Shown: piece after piece, positions 25,795-38,672 of the stretch
Numbering within the stretch: position 1 is the first letter of the stretch
How the letters are laid out: every line of letters starts with the position of its first letter
Origin: Theobroma cacao
Taxonomy: Eukaryota > Streptophyta > Magnoliopsida > Malvales > Malvaceae
Direction: 5' to 3'
NCBI RefSeq assembly: GCF_000208745.1
Contig: NC_030853.1
Coordinates: 29,999,473-30,063,472 of the forward strand
Length of the DNA: 64,000 bases
The notes under the pieces: model-generated
What the model was told of the DNA's origin: nothing
Databases searched by the model: none
What the model saw: the letters and a program-made list of their open reading frames with translations, nothing else
Position numbers and translations under genes: made by a program

Positions 25795-28403
25795 ACTTAA
25801 GGAGACGATATGAGTTCTTCTGGAACAGCTAGTTTGGCCGCAAAGTGTGCGGCAAAGACATAGAAAAGATGTCACACTTAGCTGTGCAATCTATTGGATA
25901 GAGAGCATTTGAGATTCTACTATGAACAGAGAGAAGATTACAATAATTGACGTTGAATATGTGTTGGATTCTCCAGCTAAACAACAATCCTGCCAGCAAA
26001 TTTTTTAATTAATTTCAACTCAATGAATCTATTTTCAAAGCTCAAGCTCGATGGCTTGATACAAAGAATCAAAGCACCAACAAGCGTGGCCATTAAGAAA
26101 TGGGGCTTTAGTTGACTAGAATCTACACATTTACAAATATATATATATATATATTAAGAATCTTATGCAACCTTCAATGTCAAACACATGTAATCATGCT
26201 TTTCACTGATTACAGATTGAAAATATATGAGACCAATTGCAGACAAAGTCTATAGAAAATTGCAAAGTAATAGTATTTTTTTTTTCTTTTGATAAACTTC
26301 TTTTAAAGGGTGCAAGACGAAAACTTATATGGAAGTCATCTATCTTATTACTGTTCTCGTCCAAATACATTTAACTGTTAAACTCTAATGAGATTTAATG
26401 CATTAGTGTTGATATGATCGCTCCTTGAGAAATTAATAATCAAAATTCAATTTTTATAATATTTGTACCATTAAATCTTGGAGACAATAAAAAACTTTAT
26501 ATATGCAATGTTTTTATTTCAAAAATAAAAAAATTTGAATATAACATTTTTTGTAAATTCACATCATTGTTTTGCCGACCATATTATTATTGGGTTTTAA
26601 TTATTAAAATAAATGTAAGTCAATTGTCAATCTCATGTCACGTATGTGAAAGGATCCTTCAGGTACGTATAAAGGAGGGGGCTCCCAAGTCGCAACTGCG
26701 CGGCTAGATGGTAGGAAAGGGGTGTTGGAATTTTTTTTTTTTTTCCAGTGCTACAATAATGTTGCTTATGACTTTGACAATGGAATCATAGAGTTGATGT
26801 GAAGGAAACCTAGAAGTTTTTCAGCCAATCGTTGCTCTGTTTCCCATTTACTTGTTGATAGCGTATTAGAAGAAGAAAAGGGGAGGGGGCCCACTTTTTG
26901 TGCAAGAATGTTGAAACTAGGGTTGGAGCCAAAGGGCATTCATTGCCTTAGTCGTTGCTTTTGAATTTATGTTTTCCATTTTGATGTCAAGCTCAAGCAA
27001 GTGCCACATATTTGTTTCCAAGATGATTATAAACCTGCCTTTTGATTTCCTCAGGTTCAATGAATAGAGATTAGACAATGAAATTTGTGGAAACATGAGA
27101 CAAGACACCGACAAAGATCGATAAATTTATATACTCTTGTCTCTGAATTTTTCTGTTTTTTTCGAAATAAACCAAAATAAAATTGAACAAAAACTCACAG
27201 TGGACACCCAAAGTCTAAAGATTCCAGAGTCTATGTTCATCTTTGCATTATTGGTACTTGGAGTTCTAGTCAAATGTACTTGTGGGGGTGATTCTTACAA
27301 ATCATAAAAGGCTTATTATAGCTTAGATGGAGAAATGGTTGGTTGGGCTAACCCAATAGCTCAAACGACACCCACCAAGTAAACTTGGGTTTAACTTGAA
27401 CCTGGGGAAAGTAGATGGGAGCCTAAGCCCAAAAGGACTATAACAGGACTGGTTAAAAGTTACATTTGCTGGGCTTAATAGCCCAGGGATTCCATACAGA
27501 TTTGCTAGAAAGATTCATAGTTTGCTTGCATTGGGGATGCCTCGGCTAGAACTGATGAGAGTTTGGATTATTACCTTGTTGAATGACTTCCAACAGTATA
27601 AGATTTTAGGCTGATTACAGGGAAAATGAATAAACTCTGAAACAACTGATATAAACCTTGTTGAACGGTTTGGTATTCTCTTTGCAATGTAGTCAAGAGT
27701 AAAGTTTCAATTGACAAACACTGAAACGATGGATATGAGATTGTTCACTGGAATCAAGCTGGAAAAAGACATCAAACAACAAGAGGGATACACATATGGT
27801 TTGCCGATGGTAGTAGACAAGTCCTGAAGTTTGAAGTGTTTGATGAAGATGAAACTGCACAACAAGTTCTTCTGGTGCTGCTGATAATCAGACACTTCCT
27901 TCTGAACAGAACAAGACTCGGTAATCTAACTGTGAGATATCGAATTTCGGAAAAAACTAACATTTTAAGTCCTCAAAGAAGAGATCATTTCATCAATATG
28001 TGATTGATATGGGAAAAGGTTTCCTTTCATGGAGTAATAACCAAAGATTCAATCACCATAAGCCAAAATTTCCAACACTTGACAGAAGCAAAAGTCTTAG
28101 AGTAATCATCTCATTTACAATTCTGGTTACAGCATCATTGAAACTCATTACATTTGTATGCATCAAAAACAGTACAACTCTACTTAATCACAAAATGAAG
28201 AACTCTTACACTTGCTCTAAACACAGACAAAACCAAACCCTTCAATTTAAAACAGCAACAAAGCGTTCTCGTAACTTTACTTGAAATAAACCAAACTAAA
28301 ATTATTAATCACCCAAAGAGCAACTCAGATCTACGCCATTGACTAACATAACAAGTTAACAATAACTGTATAAAATTGAGGAATCAAACGAGAAAAAATC
28401 CCA

Positions 28404-28823
28404 TCACAAGACCTTGAAAAGCAATCTCCTTGAAGCCTGTTTGCGATCTTCACGGAACCCCGAGTCGGATTCATCATGAAACCACCCCACGGATTTCTGG
28501 GCCTCATGCATAATCTGTGAGATACCTGGAAAAACCCAACACAAACAACAATGTCAGAAATCAAAAGCACGGACTAAGATTACCATACAAAAATGGATTT
28601 TTTACACAGCATCAGAAATTGAAGCACAAATTGAAATAAGAGAAACAGAAGGCTATTTTAAAAGTGGGCTTTTGCCTTGTTGAACGGTTTGCTTGTTGTG
28701 GCGGATGTCGTGGACGGTGGCGGAGATTTTCCAGTAAAGAGGACGGCCGACGTAGAAGAGAGCCAGCAGGAGGAGAACCCCTATTACTATGCGGAATGCG
28801 ATCTTAGCCGTTGGTGAAGCCAT
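28404..28823 (-). CDS. Small single-pass membrane protein (At5g18850-like)
   Basis: An 89-aa plant protein of unknown function. Exon 1 28676-28823 and exon 2 28404-28525, stop at 28404-28406. The N-terminal half is one hydrophobic segment (IAFRIVIGVLLLLALFYVG) followed by a basic flank and VHDIRHNKQTVQQ. The C-terminal half is soluble and charged (QIMHEAQKSVGWFHDESDSG ... RKQASRRLLFKVL). It is likely an ER or other endomembrane protein. The intron has a GC donor (CAACAAG then gcaaaa); only this junction joins the two frames (QQG-ISQIMHE). Identity with At5g18850 is inferred from size and from position between NSH3 and the sugar transporter, from memory. Upstream GC-rich codons contrast with the AT-rich surroundings, supporting a real gene. 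Confidence 0.8.
28526..28675 (-). other. GC-AG intron of the small membrane protein
   Basis: The donor reads AAG then gcaaaagc and the acceptor ends tccag before GTATCTC. Phase 1 joining gives a continuous conserved-looking protein; a GT donor would not keep the frame. Confidence 0.75.
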
Positions 28824-30146
28824 TGATTTGATTGGATTGGTTTCCTTGAGAGAAGATTTCTCTAGATAGTGAAGAGCACGACAGGAGCAATGAAAGGAAG
28901 AAGGAAAAAAACAATCAGCGGGAGATAATGCGCCGATGCAGGAGGTGATGCCACGTGAGCTTTGGAATTCCCCCAGATATCATAGCCTGTAGTAAGTTTA
29001 AGTGTCGTTTCCAGTGGATTATATTGATCCAAGGTTTGTGTGATTAAACAATGATGTTAAATTGGTATCTCGATCTTGCCTTATGCTACCAATTAAGGTA
29101 TTCATAATCAGATTTGACAACAATTCAGATAATAAAATTATGGGTAAAATAGCATGTTGTTTTAGTTTTAATAGAAATTTCATACGAATTTATTAATTTT
29201 TAAAATAAATATTTTATCTAAAAAATTAAACTAAAATACTTTTTTATTAATTTAAAAATTATTCTAATTTTTTTTTAAAAAAAATAAGTGCGAGAGCACC
29301 GGTCTCCCTTGGAGAGCATTTATCCTTATTCCCTTACTTTTTTTAAATTAATAAAAATTATATAATAATAATTTTTAAAATTAATAAAAAAAATTATTAT
29401 TTTAATATTATTATATCATCAAACTAACGAAAACATTAACCGTTAATTAATAGCTGAATACACAAGTTCAACAAAAGATTTTTTTTAAAACATAATGTTT
29501 ATTTTGAAAACTAATAAAATCATTTGAAATTTGAATTAAAACTTAAAAAATAGAAAAATATTTACTTTAAAATTATTATATGTCACGATTTTTTATAAAA
29601 TTTGAATTTATATATTCATTATTCGAATATGATTATAAATAATAATTATTAATATTAAATTTTAATTTTATATATATTACTTTTTGTATATAATATTTAA
29701 AAATTTTGAATATGAATTCAAATAAAAATTCAAAAATTTAATCAAATATAAAGTGCTATCATATAAGATAAGATACGAGTCAAGATATCTAACAAGTAAC
29801 TGGTATCCTGCTAGACGAGTCAACCAAAATTTTTGAAAGTTGAAGTCTGGTTTTGAGCACAAATGCTTGATGTTTGGTTCCCACCCCCAAGAAATAATAG
29901 CAACATGAAAAACGCGAACATAGAAGCAGCAAAAGAGCTGAACTACATACATTTGTGGTCAAACAAAATGGTTTTTCACACATTTTTACCATGCCCTATT
30001 TCCAGCCACTTCTGTAATGCTGAATTCAAATTAAGCAAAACCTCTATGAATTTACCTATACAAACTGTTGCACTCTTTGAGGCAGGAGAGAGGATTGATA
30101 AACTTGCATGGTATCTAACCTGTATTTGCGGAACCCATAGAGATTT
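28824..30146. other. Intergenic: small gene promoter and LEC14B 3' flank
   Basis: No gene seen. Very AT-rich between 29100 and 29760. One GC-rich island at about 29288-29320 (gtgcgagagcaccggtctcc) is partly palindromic and stands out, possibly a repeat remnant. The right 150 bases are likely 3'UTR of the WD40 gene. Confidence 0.5.
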
Positions 30147-33100
30147 TCAAAAGAAAGGTCCTCTATGATTCGGCTCCCATCGTGAGGGTTCTTCATTGCC
30201 GCCGGGAAATTCCCATCTGGCAATGACACCGTCCCAGGAGGAGGTGATCATCATTGGATAGAACGGATGCCAACTACAATCTCTCACTGGAGCGTCGTGA
30301 TGGTGATGACTTGCTACTTGAGCTCCACTCACCTACAAAGAATGCCTAGTTACAACTTGCTTTGAGATAATGGCAAAGGAAATGGTGTCTAACTGAGCTC
30401 AGATAGGTTCCATGGCAGGGGACAGCTTAGAAATGATTGGAACACCATGATCTAAGCAAGCAATCCAATCCCATAGGCAAATTTTACAGAGCAAGAACAG
30501 AAAGATGTAAAGTATAAACTTCAGTATAGATTCCGAAGCCAGCTTAGCATTTCGTCCATGTTTTTCATCCAACTGATCAACTTTTTCAAGGGGGGGAAAG
30601 AAGAGAACGAAGGAGTATCTTACATAAATTAGTTGGAAAAAGAAATGATGAAATGGGATACTTACCAAATCATATATAAAAAGAGAACCATCACTAGAGC
30701 CAGTGTAAATGTACTTTTGACCAGTGCTGCAAAATGTGATTTGCAAAGTTAGAAAATATTGTAAAGGCCTGCACCTGCTAATTGAATGCACAATCTCAAG
30801 GGTAAATGTAAACCCTGAACCAGAAGAAGTTAATAACCAGACTGTCTAGTTCTTCCAGCAACTCAACTCAAACAGGTGTTGTTGATAAAATCTAGCAGAA
30901 TTTGCAAAACTTGAAATGAGATAAGGGGGTCAGAAACTCGGAATGACTACCCAATTTGGCTAGCAAAGTCATGAGGCAAACTTAAGTTGTATGATACACA
31001 TATCAAGCCACTTAACGTAAAACGTTGAAATATAATGTGGAGGTTAGATGTGAAATTATAGCTAAAGCCCAGTCTTAATGAAAGAAAAGAGATCAAACCA
31101 TGTGACCTCAGGAAAGGTTTTCAGCTGGCTGCATTCAGACTAAGATTTCAGAAAAGGTGTAAGTATAGCCCAAGTCTTGAGAAAGTTAGACAAGCAAGCA
31201 TTTTTAATGAAGCACAGCCCAACCATGGCATGCCTATATTAGATTACCTATACGATGGAGAGAAGTAACAACGAATCAAAGTACACAACACTGAATGGCC
31301 TCTGTATGTTGCTATTGACTGATCATGGGGATGTTTCAAGGCTCTTGCATGAGTTGGGTAATCCATCCATCTGTAGTCCCACTCAGGATCTCTTAGCCTT
31401 GGAGTGCTGTTTAAAGAAATAAATATTAGTGGTAAGAAATACAGAAAGCATTGGCAAAAAAGACCAGAGCCCTTAACCATTATAAATTTGAGCATAGTTG
31501 TAAGCTCAAAGCTGATACTACTGAATAATTACTAAAATCAATATTTCACTGATATGATTTATATATCAAATTAAAAAAAAAAAAGAAAATATCATGAACT
31601 TCAAGAAGTAATGCCAAAAACTTCAAGAGGTAGAAAAGGGAGTTAATATAAATTTACTATGCAGCATTGGAGGACATCTTTCGTATATCCCAGAGTTTTG
31701 TGGTCTGATCTTTGCCATTTGAAATAAAATAACGGCCATCTCCACGGCTATCAATGAATGTAATGCCTTCTAGGTGTCCCATCAAGACCCCAGCTGCTTT
31801 TCCTTTAGTGACAAAGCAACGCCTGTCCCACACCTGCTCAAGCCAATAAAAAAGGGCTTTTTTTATCATACAAGATGCCACTTTGATTTCAACCAACGCC
31901 AAATTAGCATATATAAGATAATTGCTGAAAGTTGGGATCAACATTACATGAATCTTCAACGCGACAAACGTATAAATTTACCTTACAAAGATGATCGTCA
32001 CTGCCAGAAAATATGAGATGCCCAGTTTCGTCTGCAAAGCACACAGTGTTGACATCAGACTGCAAGAGAAATTGGGAATAGGACTTTAGTATCTCTAAAC
32101 ACCTTCAAGTTTGATATTCATCTATTCAATAAAGCCAAATTTTATACTAAGATAATCATTGAAAGTTGGGACGCCCTGCACTTAAGGAAAAAGACTTTAA
32201 CAATGTGTTGGCATGACAATTAATTGTGATACCTTGTGAGCTGGGATTAGGAGGCTAGGCCTTTTTGCCTCAAGATCATAAACATGTATAGAATTATCAT
32301 TGCTTGCTGCTACAAGCTCTCTTCCATCAGTAGAAAATTTCACAGAGAAGATCCCGAATCCATCATCATCATCATGATCACCAGCAAAATCCAAACTGTC
32401 ATGAATTTCCTGCATAAGAAAAGCGCTAGTATTAATTTAGAACCAAAAGCAACAACTCAAAATGGATGATATGACTTGCAGCTGGTATTAATTGACTTTA
32501 TCATAGCAATTAGCAATACAAAGTCCCTCACCCCCAATTTTTAACGTTTAAAGATGCTCTTGAGAATGAAGCAGATTAAATATTTCTCTCAGACCATCCG
32601 ATGTAATGATTACCTAATCCATTTCTGGAGGCAGAATGGCATTTTCTTTAGTTCATAAACTTCATAACCATTTACTGACATCTAAGATTACAGAGAAGAG
32701 CTCATTTTATTTGGCAACATTGAGCATATTCATTTGCAATAATACTTAAACTAGTCAATATTCCTACAAAGAATAAATTTTAAAGTTAGTAGCACTTTTA
32801 GAACATACTGTAATGTTTGCAACTGACTCTGTTGCAGCGGATCCAACATTCACAATGTGGACAATAGGGGATAAACTAGCATACACCTGCAATAATAGCA
32901 ATTAAGTTAAATGAAATGGAACCAAAAGAAAGAGGGGAGAGGGACAAAATGATGAAAGAATACCAGTAACTAAAAATTTTAACCCAACAAACAATAGTAA
33001 CACACTTACAAGAAAACGTTGATCTGGTGAAAGAGAGGTATCAGTAATTGTCCATCTCAAGCTTTTAGCCATGATGTCCTTCTTAACTTTCCATCCCCTG

Positions 33101-33650
33101 TCCACATTATATATCCTAATGTGGCTTCTCTGCCTCAAGGAAATGAGTAAAATCAGTCAAAGAATAAGATAATGAACACTCACATTAAGCAAAGCCAAAT
33201 AACCAGTGAGTGAAACAACTATACAAGTGATCACTATTCCATTTGTAGCCCAAGGGAATGAAACAATACCTGGAATCCAGCAACAAAAAGAGAACCATCG
33301 GCTGAAAACTGAGAGACATATGCGCGACTTTTCACCTGGTCCACCCACCAGGGACCATTGACAGGCAAATACCGGCTTAAAACATGACAACTATCAGCTG
33401 ATGTAAATCTACCTCTTCCCGTATAATTACCCTCTCGCCCAACCAACATTTTCAACGTAGAAACAGGTAGTTTCATCCTGCCTGGCACACCCCGGGACAA
33501 AAGGTCATGGGGTCCTGATCTAAGGTTTGTGAGTTGAAAAATATCATGATCAAGGTAACCAGAATTCTCACTACAACCTTGTCTTGCACAAGTTCTACTA
33601 AGGGCATTCCCTTCATTACAAGCATTAACATCCTTCCGAAGCCTACTCAT
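30147..33650 (-). CDS. LEC14B: LEC14B-type WD40 protein, likely DDB1-CUL4 adaptor
   Basis: WD40 protein of 471 aa in the LEC14B/DCAF11-like family; such proteins can act as substrate receptors of CUL4-DDB1 ubiquitin ligases. Exons: 33270-33650, 33010-33129, 32809-32886, 32233-32409, 31982-32059, 31658-31833, 31248-31406, 30666-30726, 30147-30332. An N-terminal segment (SRLRKDVNA ... LTNLRSGPHDLLSR) precedes at least six WD repeats, including SGSDDHLCKVWDRR, SNGKDQTTKLWDIRKM and SSWDGVIARWEF. WDRR and WDIR match the WDxR (DWD) motif used to bind DDB1. The frame extends 12 bases upstream of the ATG at 33650 but starts there with TTG, so 33650 is preferred. A splice donor at about 34369 and an acceptor at about 33767 indicate a 5'UTR intron. 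The catalytic context is inferred from the family. Confidence 0.92.
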
Positions 33651-34430
33651 TATGTACACCAACTATATAAATAAAACCAAATATACAATTTCCACTTAAT
33701 GTAGAACCCCAGCAATCTTTCATATCACTGTAAAATCTGTAACTTAGTTCTCTCCTTTGCCGATCCTGCAAATAGAGACAGTTTTACTTAAAATGTCATA
33801 ATTCAAGCTCTTCAACAACACAAACAAATTAAAAAAGAAAAAATCACCTTTTGTTCCCAAAATTTACAGGTACTTTGCTTCATTAACATTCAAATTATCT
33901 GCATTTGGAGCCACATAAGTGATAAGACTAATTAAAATCAAGCTTTGTAGGGTTGAAAGTTTTTTTTACAGTAAAAAGTAATACTAATAACTTCCCCAAA
34001 AATTGAAGCTTTGGTGAAAGCTCCAATTCAAATAACATCGCAAAACTGAATATCTAAGAAACAAAAAATCTGTTTGGTTGCTGAGAAAAACAAGAGGAAA
34101 GTGATAAGTTTCAAACTTTGAAATCATAGCTAAACAAACAAACACAAACTTTTTCTGATCAAATTAAGAAAAGGAAGAGAATTGATATCAGTCCGGTCAA
34201 ACAAAACAGTGAAAACTACAAGATAAAAGAGAATTATTCAAATAAAACAGTCAGCTTCTTTTCTTTTGAATGAAACAGTCACTCAGCTTTTCAAATTCCT
34301 TGATTTCCTCCATTTTCTCAGCAACCAAACAGGAAAAAAAAAATCAAAGTAACAAATTTCGTGTCTTACCTCCTTCTTGAGTTTGCCAGCGGAACAGCGG
34401 ATCTAAAGAGGGTTGATTGATCAAAGTGTC

Positions 34431-34440
34431 CTTTATATAC
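34431..34440 (-). promoter_or_regulatory. TATA box of LEC14B-like gene
   Basis: Minus strand gtatataaag about 60 bases upstream of the inferred leader-exon donor. Motif and position only. Confidence 0.5.
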
Positions 34441-34450
34441 TCGCTTTGTG

Positions 34451-34452
<2 letters not shown>

Positions 34453-34486
<34 letters not shown>
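34453..34486. repeat. ATT trinucleotide microsatellite
   Basis: About 11 ATT units immediately upstream of the LEC14B TATA box, in its promoter. Confidence 0.95.
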
Positions 34487-34490
<4 letters not shown>

Positions 34491-35446
34491 TTTTGCATAC
34501 GAAAAATGGCTTTCCTTTCTTTTCCCTCTTCGGAGAAGTATAAGCGACAAGTACGGTTCATTGGAAGACAACGTTACACGTGTTCGATCATGATCATGTG
34601 TCGTGTAATCACGCGCGTAGTGACGACAAAAGTACTCCCATATTGCTCTCCGCACTTTTCTAATTTGCAGTAACAACTAACAAGTGATCCAAACGTTGCG
34701 TTTTAAGGTTTACACTTTTTTTTCTTTTTTTTTGGTTGTTTTTGAAGTTTTAGCGTGATAAATTGATAATTAATGGTGTAAATATATTATGGTCAAAAGG
34801 TTTTGACCTAGTTTTAATTCAGTAATTAGTTAAATCATTCAAGTTAAATTTAAAATTTAGACAGTTTAATTACGTGTTAATTTTAAATATTGAATTTGAA
34901 CATTACTTCTCAAAATTGACCTCGATTGACAATTTCAAAATTTAATTTAAGAATCAGTCCAATCCATTTATTTAAAAATTAATATTAAGTAAAATAATTT
35001 ATTAATATGATAATATCTCGAATCAAATTGAATTTGGGTTTTAACAATTTTGCCAAGACTTGACTCTATCGGGTTAGGCCCATGGGCCCAATGAGCCACC
35101 CGGCCCATGGATAGGTCTACTCAAGAGTGATTCTAACAAAGCAAGACTTCATTCATATAAGCTTGCCATGCTTGGAGCTTATTACGTTAACATGAGAGAA
35201 TCTATTCTATATCTATCCTATCCTAAAATTGAATAAACAAAGGCAAAATGAGCTGGGGGACACTGCCTAGAGCTGCATGATCCTTTATCCAGTAATAACT
35301 TTCCATCAGATCCATTGGTAGTCCACAAGAGTTGAGTACGGGGTCGAAGCCATCAATTCATGCGGTGTCATGACTTGGAAATTTCGGCATCTTCTGCAGA
35401 TATTTATGTGTTATAAGCTTTGAACCAGTAGATTGCTTTTGCCCCT

Positions 35447-38400
35447 TTATGAATTGATGGATGCCTGGATTTCCTCCAGTGTTTTCCCTTTGGTTTCTGG
35501 GACAAACTTTGCCACGAATAGGACAGTCATCACAGAGAATCCGGAGTAGACAAAAAAGGTGCCTGAAAATGACAGAAACCAAACATGTTGAGACAGAATC
35601 AGAGTTTAGTTCTGAAACAGTTACCAGGTTCTTGCTTTATTCACCTGAGGGACTCCAGCTCATGAGAAAGTTGAATGTGTAGGAGACTGCCCAAGCACCT
35701 AGCCAGTTCACCAGGACTACCAAGCTGCCAGCAACTCCCTTGACATTTATGGGGAAAATCTGGGCACACCCAAAACAATAGGTTTTCAGTTTAATTCTGC
35801 ACTGTCCTTGTCAGAATCCTAATTAATTCCTTATGGCTTTATCTGGTTTAAAGTAAACAAGATTAAGAGGATCCCAGCTCACCTCAGACATAATTACCCA
35901 AGGAACTGCTCCCATTCCAATTGAGAAAGATGCTATATAAATCTGATAACATTGGAAAAAATATGAAAAATAGAGTGAAAAAGGGACAAACAAATAGTAA
36001 GATCTTAGACATATTACTTACCAATACTCCACCAACAGCTAATATTGGCACCCATTCAGGCAAAAGACTGTGGTCCTGATTCATAAATCATTGAACAGAT
36101 TGAACAACTGAAACAGGAAGGGCTAGACAAAAGATCATTTCACAGATAGACAATTATTACGACTTACCTTGAGATAGAAAGAAGTGCCAGCAAGAAAGCA
36201 GCCAAGAAATGTGCCAGTGGCAGACACCTGTATATGGAAAAAGCATACGCTCTCATACCAAATTTCCCTTCAAAATTCGAGAGGTAAGAAGAAAACCAAA
36301 ACATGATGGGATGACTTTTTACCATTATGAGTGGTCTCCTTCCTGACCTGTCCATTAACATTGCTCCAGCAATAGTTATAGGGACCTATAAAATTTATTT
36401 TCAGATGGCTGAGTTAAGAAAGGAAAAGAATTTTCATTGAATTTTTTTTTTTTTATCAGAATGACAGAAGGTAATTACCTGAACACAAGCATAAGCTATG
36501 GTTCCAGTTTTTTCTGAAGAAAGGCCTGCAATTTGTTTATAGAGTTTTGGGTTTCAATATGGAAGTCTAATGACAACGGGCATTGAAATAAGGTGCCTAG
36601 AATCTATTGTTTACCAGCTGATGCAAAGGTTTCACTTGCATAGAAGGTTATTCCATTGATTCCTCCAAACTGTTGGAATACCATTAATGCAACTCCAATC
36701 TGAACATCATACAGAAAGGTTGTATCAGAAACCACTAAAGCAAGAATCTTTAATTCATCAGATGTCAAGAAAGAAGTAACTCACAATCACTGAACCAAAG
36801 TATTTTGGTTGAAACAAGTCCGATATTCTAGTTTTGGGAAGGCTTTGAAGAGTTTCAATGTATACCTGTTGAGACACCAAAGTAATGAGCATAGCTATTA
36901 CATGTATGTCAACTTGGTACTAGTGATTTTTCAGTAGTCTATAATTGAAGGTAAATACTTGAATTTCTGCAGCTTCCTGAGTGATATCAGCATCTTTGCC
37001 ACGAAGTTTTCGTAAAGCAACCTGAAATTCTTTGCTGTGGCCAACCTTTGCCTGCCATCGATGATTTTCAGCAGTTATGCCATGCTTTTATTTTGTTTAT
37101 AGAAAGTGTGGAAGTAGTATCTATTGAAATGCTTACCAGCCATCTAGGAGATTCAGGAATGAAACAGAGACCAACAAGCAGGAAAATGCATGGCACAAGT
37201 CCTTCAAAAATAATACCAACAATTAGTTTAATAATCTTCTCTTTGGCTTTTGATTATGATTAATTGCTTTGATAATTTACGTAAAGAACATAGATCACAA
37301 TCTTGGTACATTTACAAATTTGAAGAATAATTAGGATTACCAGTCAGAGCCAGTGCCCTCCATGGTATGATTGTTCCTATTAAAAATGCAACTGATGAAC
37401 CAGTAACAATCATGAGCTGCATGGAAAAGAAAGTGAGGAGGGTGAAGACAGAGACCACACTGCTAACCATTATTCAGAAGTCTTATGATTCTTCCAGGCT
37501 CTCACCTGATTCAATGTTGCGAGTCCTCCTCGGAGATTCTTTGGTGCTATCTCGGCTATGAAGATTGGAACCTGTTCATTTAGTTGGTAAATTTATTAAA
37601 ACATTACTTATCAGTTATCAGTACTCTATCAAGAAATACATAGTTTTTTCAGAAAAATTACCACATAGGAGAAAACTCCAATGCCATATCCAGTGGAAAA
37701 CCTTCCAATATCCAGTGACAGAGCCCCCTACATTAGGAGACATGCAAATGTAGGTACTTTATCAAAATTTTTTGATGGTTTTGCCAAAATCTTAAGTAGT
37801 CTGAGATGAGCAGCAAGTGCATACCTTAGAGAAATATACAGCAAGCCATCCAGTACTGCAGAAAGCAGCTGACAGTCTCATTGCCTGACTCCATGAAGAT
37901 TCCAGGAAGTTTAGTGCAATGGAGATAACCAATTTAAAAACTCTTGCTTTTTTGCAATCACATTCTGAAACTTTTAACATACCCCTTTTCGACCAATGAG
38001 GTCTGCAATCCGACCACTAGTGACAGCACCAAGCATTGCACCAATTGTTAAGATAGAGCCAAACATTGAGAACTGAAATTCTGATAACAGGTTAGTGACT
38101 CCTTATGTAATATGGAAGCATTAATCAAGAATGGAAAGAGAAACAGAAGGCCAACCTCAGCTAGAGACAGATTAAGATCTTCCCTGATAGCAGATTGAGT
38201 GGGTGCTGAATAGCCCACCTGCCAAAAGAATTAGCTTAAGCTGAACAAACCTTTTGTTTTTTTGGTTGGTTTTTTGTTCATTTTCTAGTTTTGGCTCCTA
38301 ACCAAAATGAAAAACAAAAACACAAAGGAAAAAAGAAAAACAATTTAGTAACCAAGAACTTCGTTTAAACCAGGAGCTACCTCGAACTGATGAAGGTGAA

Positions 38401-38672
38401 AGAAAAAAGAAGAGAAAAGAAACAGAAAACTTGGTTCTGAAAGCTTTAATGACAAAACAAATATGAAGTTTCAGAGAAGTAAAGGTACTCACACAAGATC
38501 CGAATTCAAAAGAACCACAGACAGCAACAAATGTGCAGATCAAAACCATCCAAATGGATCCACTTTCATCACTACCGACAACCGTTTGCTCTTCAACAAT
38601 CAATGGTTTCTCTAAATCTTCAAGGCCATTAATTTCACCTGTTTCAACATCTTTCAACTGCCCAATTGCCAT
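35447..38672 (-). CDS. ERD6-like monosaccharide transporter (MFS sugar/H+ family)
   Basis: Twelve-helix sugar transporter, 479 aa, of the ERD6-like/ESL clade, usually tonoplast and exporting glucose from the vacuole. Eighteen exons, 5' to 3': 38493-38672, 38156-38218, 37983-38072, 37825-37884, 37662-37727, 37506-37571, 37341-37416, 37137-37201, 36959-37051, 36785-36865, 36615-36699, 36479-36525, 36323-36385, 36168-36227, 36022-36075, 35883-35942, 35645-35759, 35447-35562; the many tiny exons are typical of the clade. Hallmarks: [11 protein letters not shown] after helix 2, PESPRWLAK after helix 6, [12 protein letters not shown] in helix 7, [11 protein letters not shown] in the second GRR loop and [11 protein letters not shown] at the end. 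Acidic N-terminus ([18 protein letters not shown]). Position next to SPL7 matches At5g18840 from memory. Confidence 0.95.

Larger units (their letters stand above)
20207..28403. other. 8-kb AT-rich gene-free region
   Basis: No gene with convincing splice structure or family resemblance. Left edge: NSH3 promoter and 5'UTR, with a TAA run (about 20430-20450) and a poly-A run (about 20679-20695). It then holds the assembly gap, an AT repeat, an AT-rich repeat with a second copy near 39.3 kb, a promoter-like patch at 23.65-23.70 kb, telomere-like units at 25.2 kb and a decayed SINE at 25.7 kb. The many short open frames are as expected by chance for such DNA. Confidence 0.65.
33651..35446. other. 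LEC14B 5'UTR, intron and promoter; transporter 3' flank
   Basis: On the minus strand, a leader exon with donor near 34369 (gtaagacac) and an acceptor near 33767 (ttgcag) frame a 5'UTR intron of about 600 bases. A TATA box lies at 34431-34440. From 34.68 to about 35.2 kb I see only AT-rich DNA. The last 250 bases are likely 3'UTR of the sugar transporter. Confidence 0.6.

Noticed and set aside
33651..33662. Four-codon longer start for LEC14B
   Set aside because: The upstream codon is TTG; ATG at 33650 is the first in frame.
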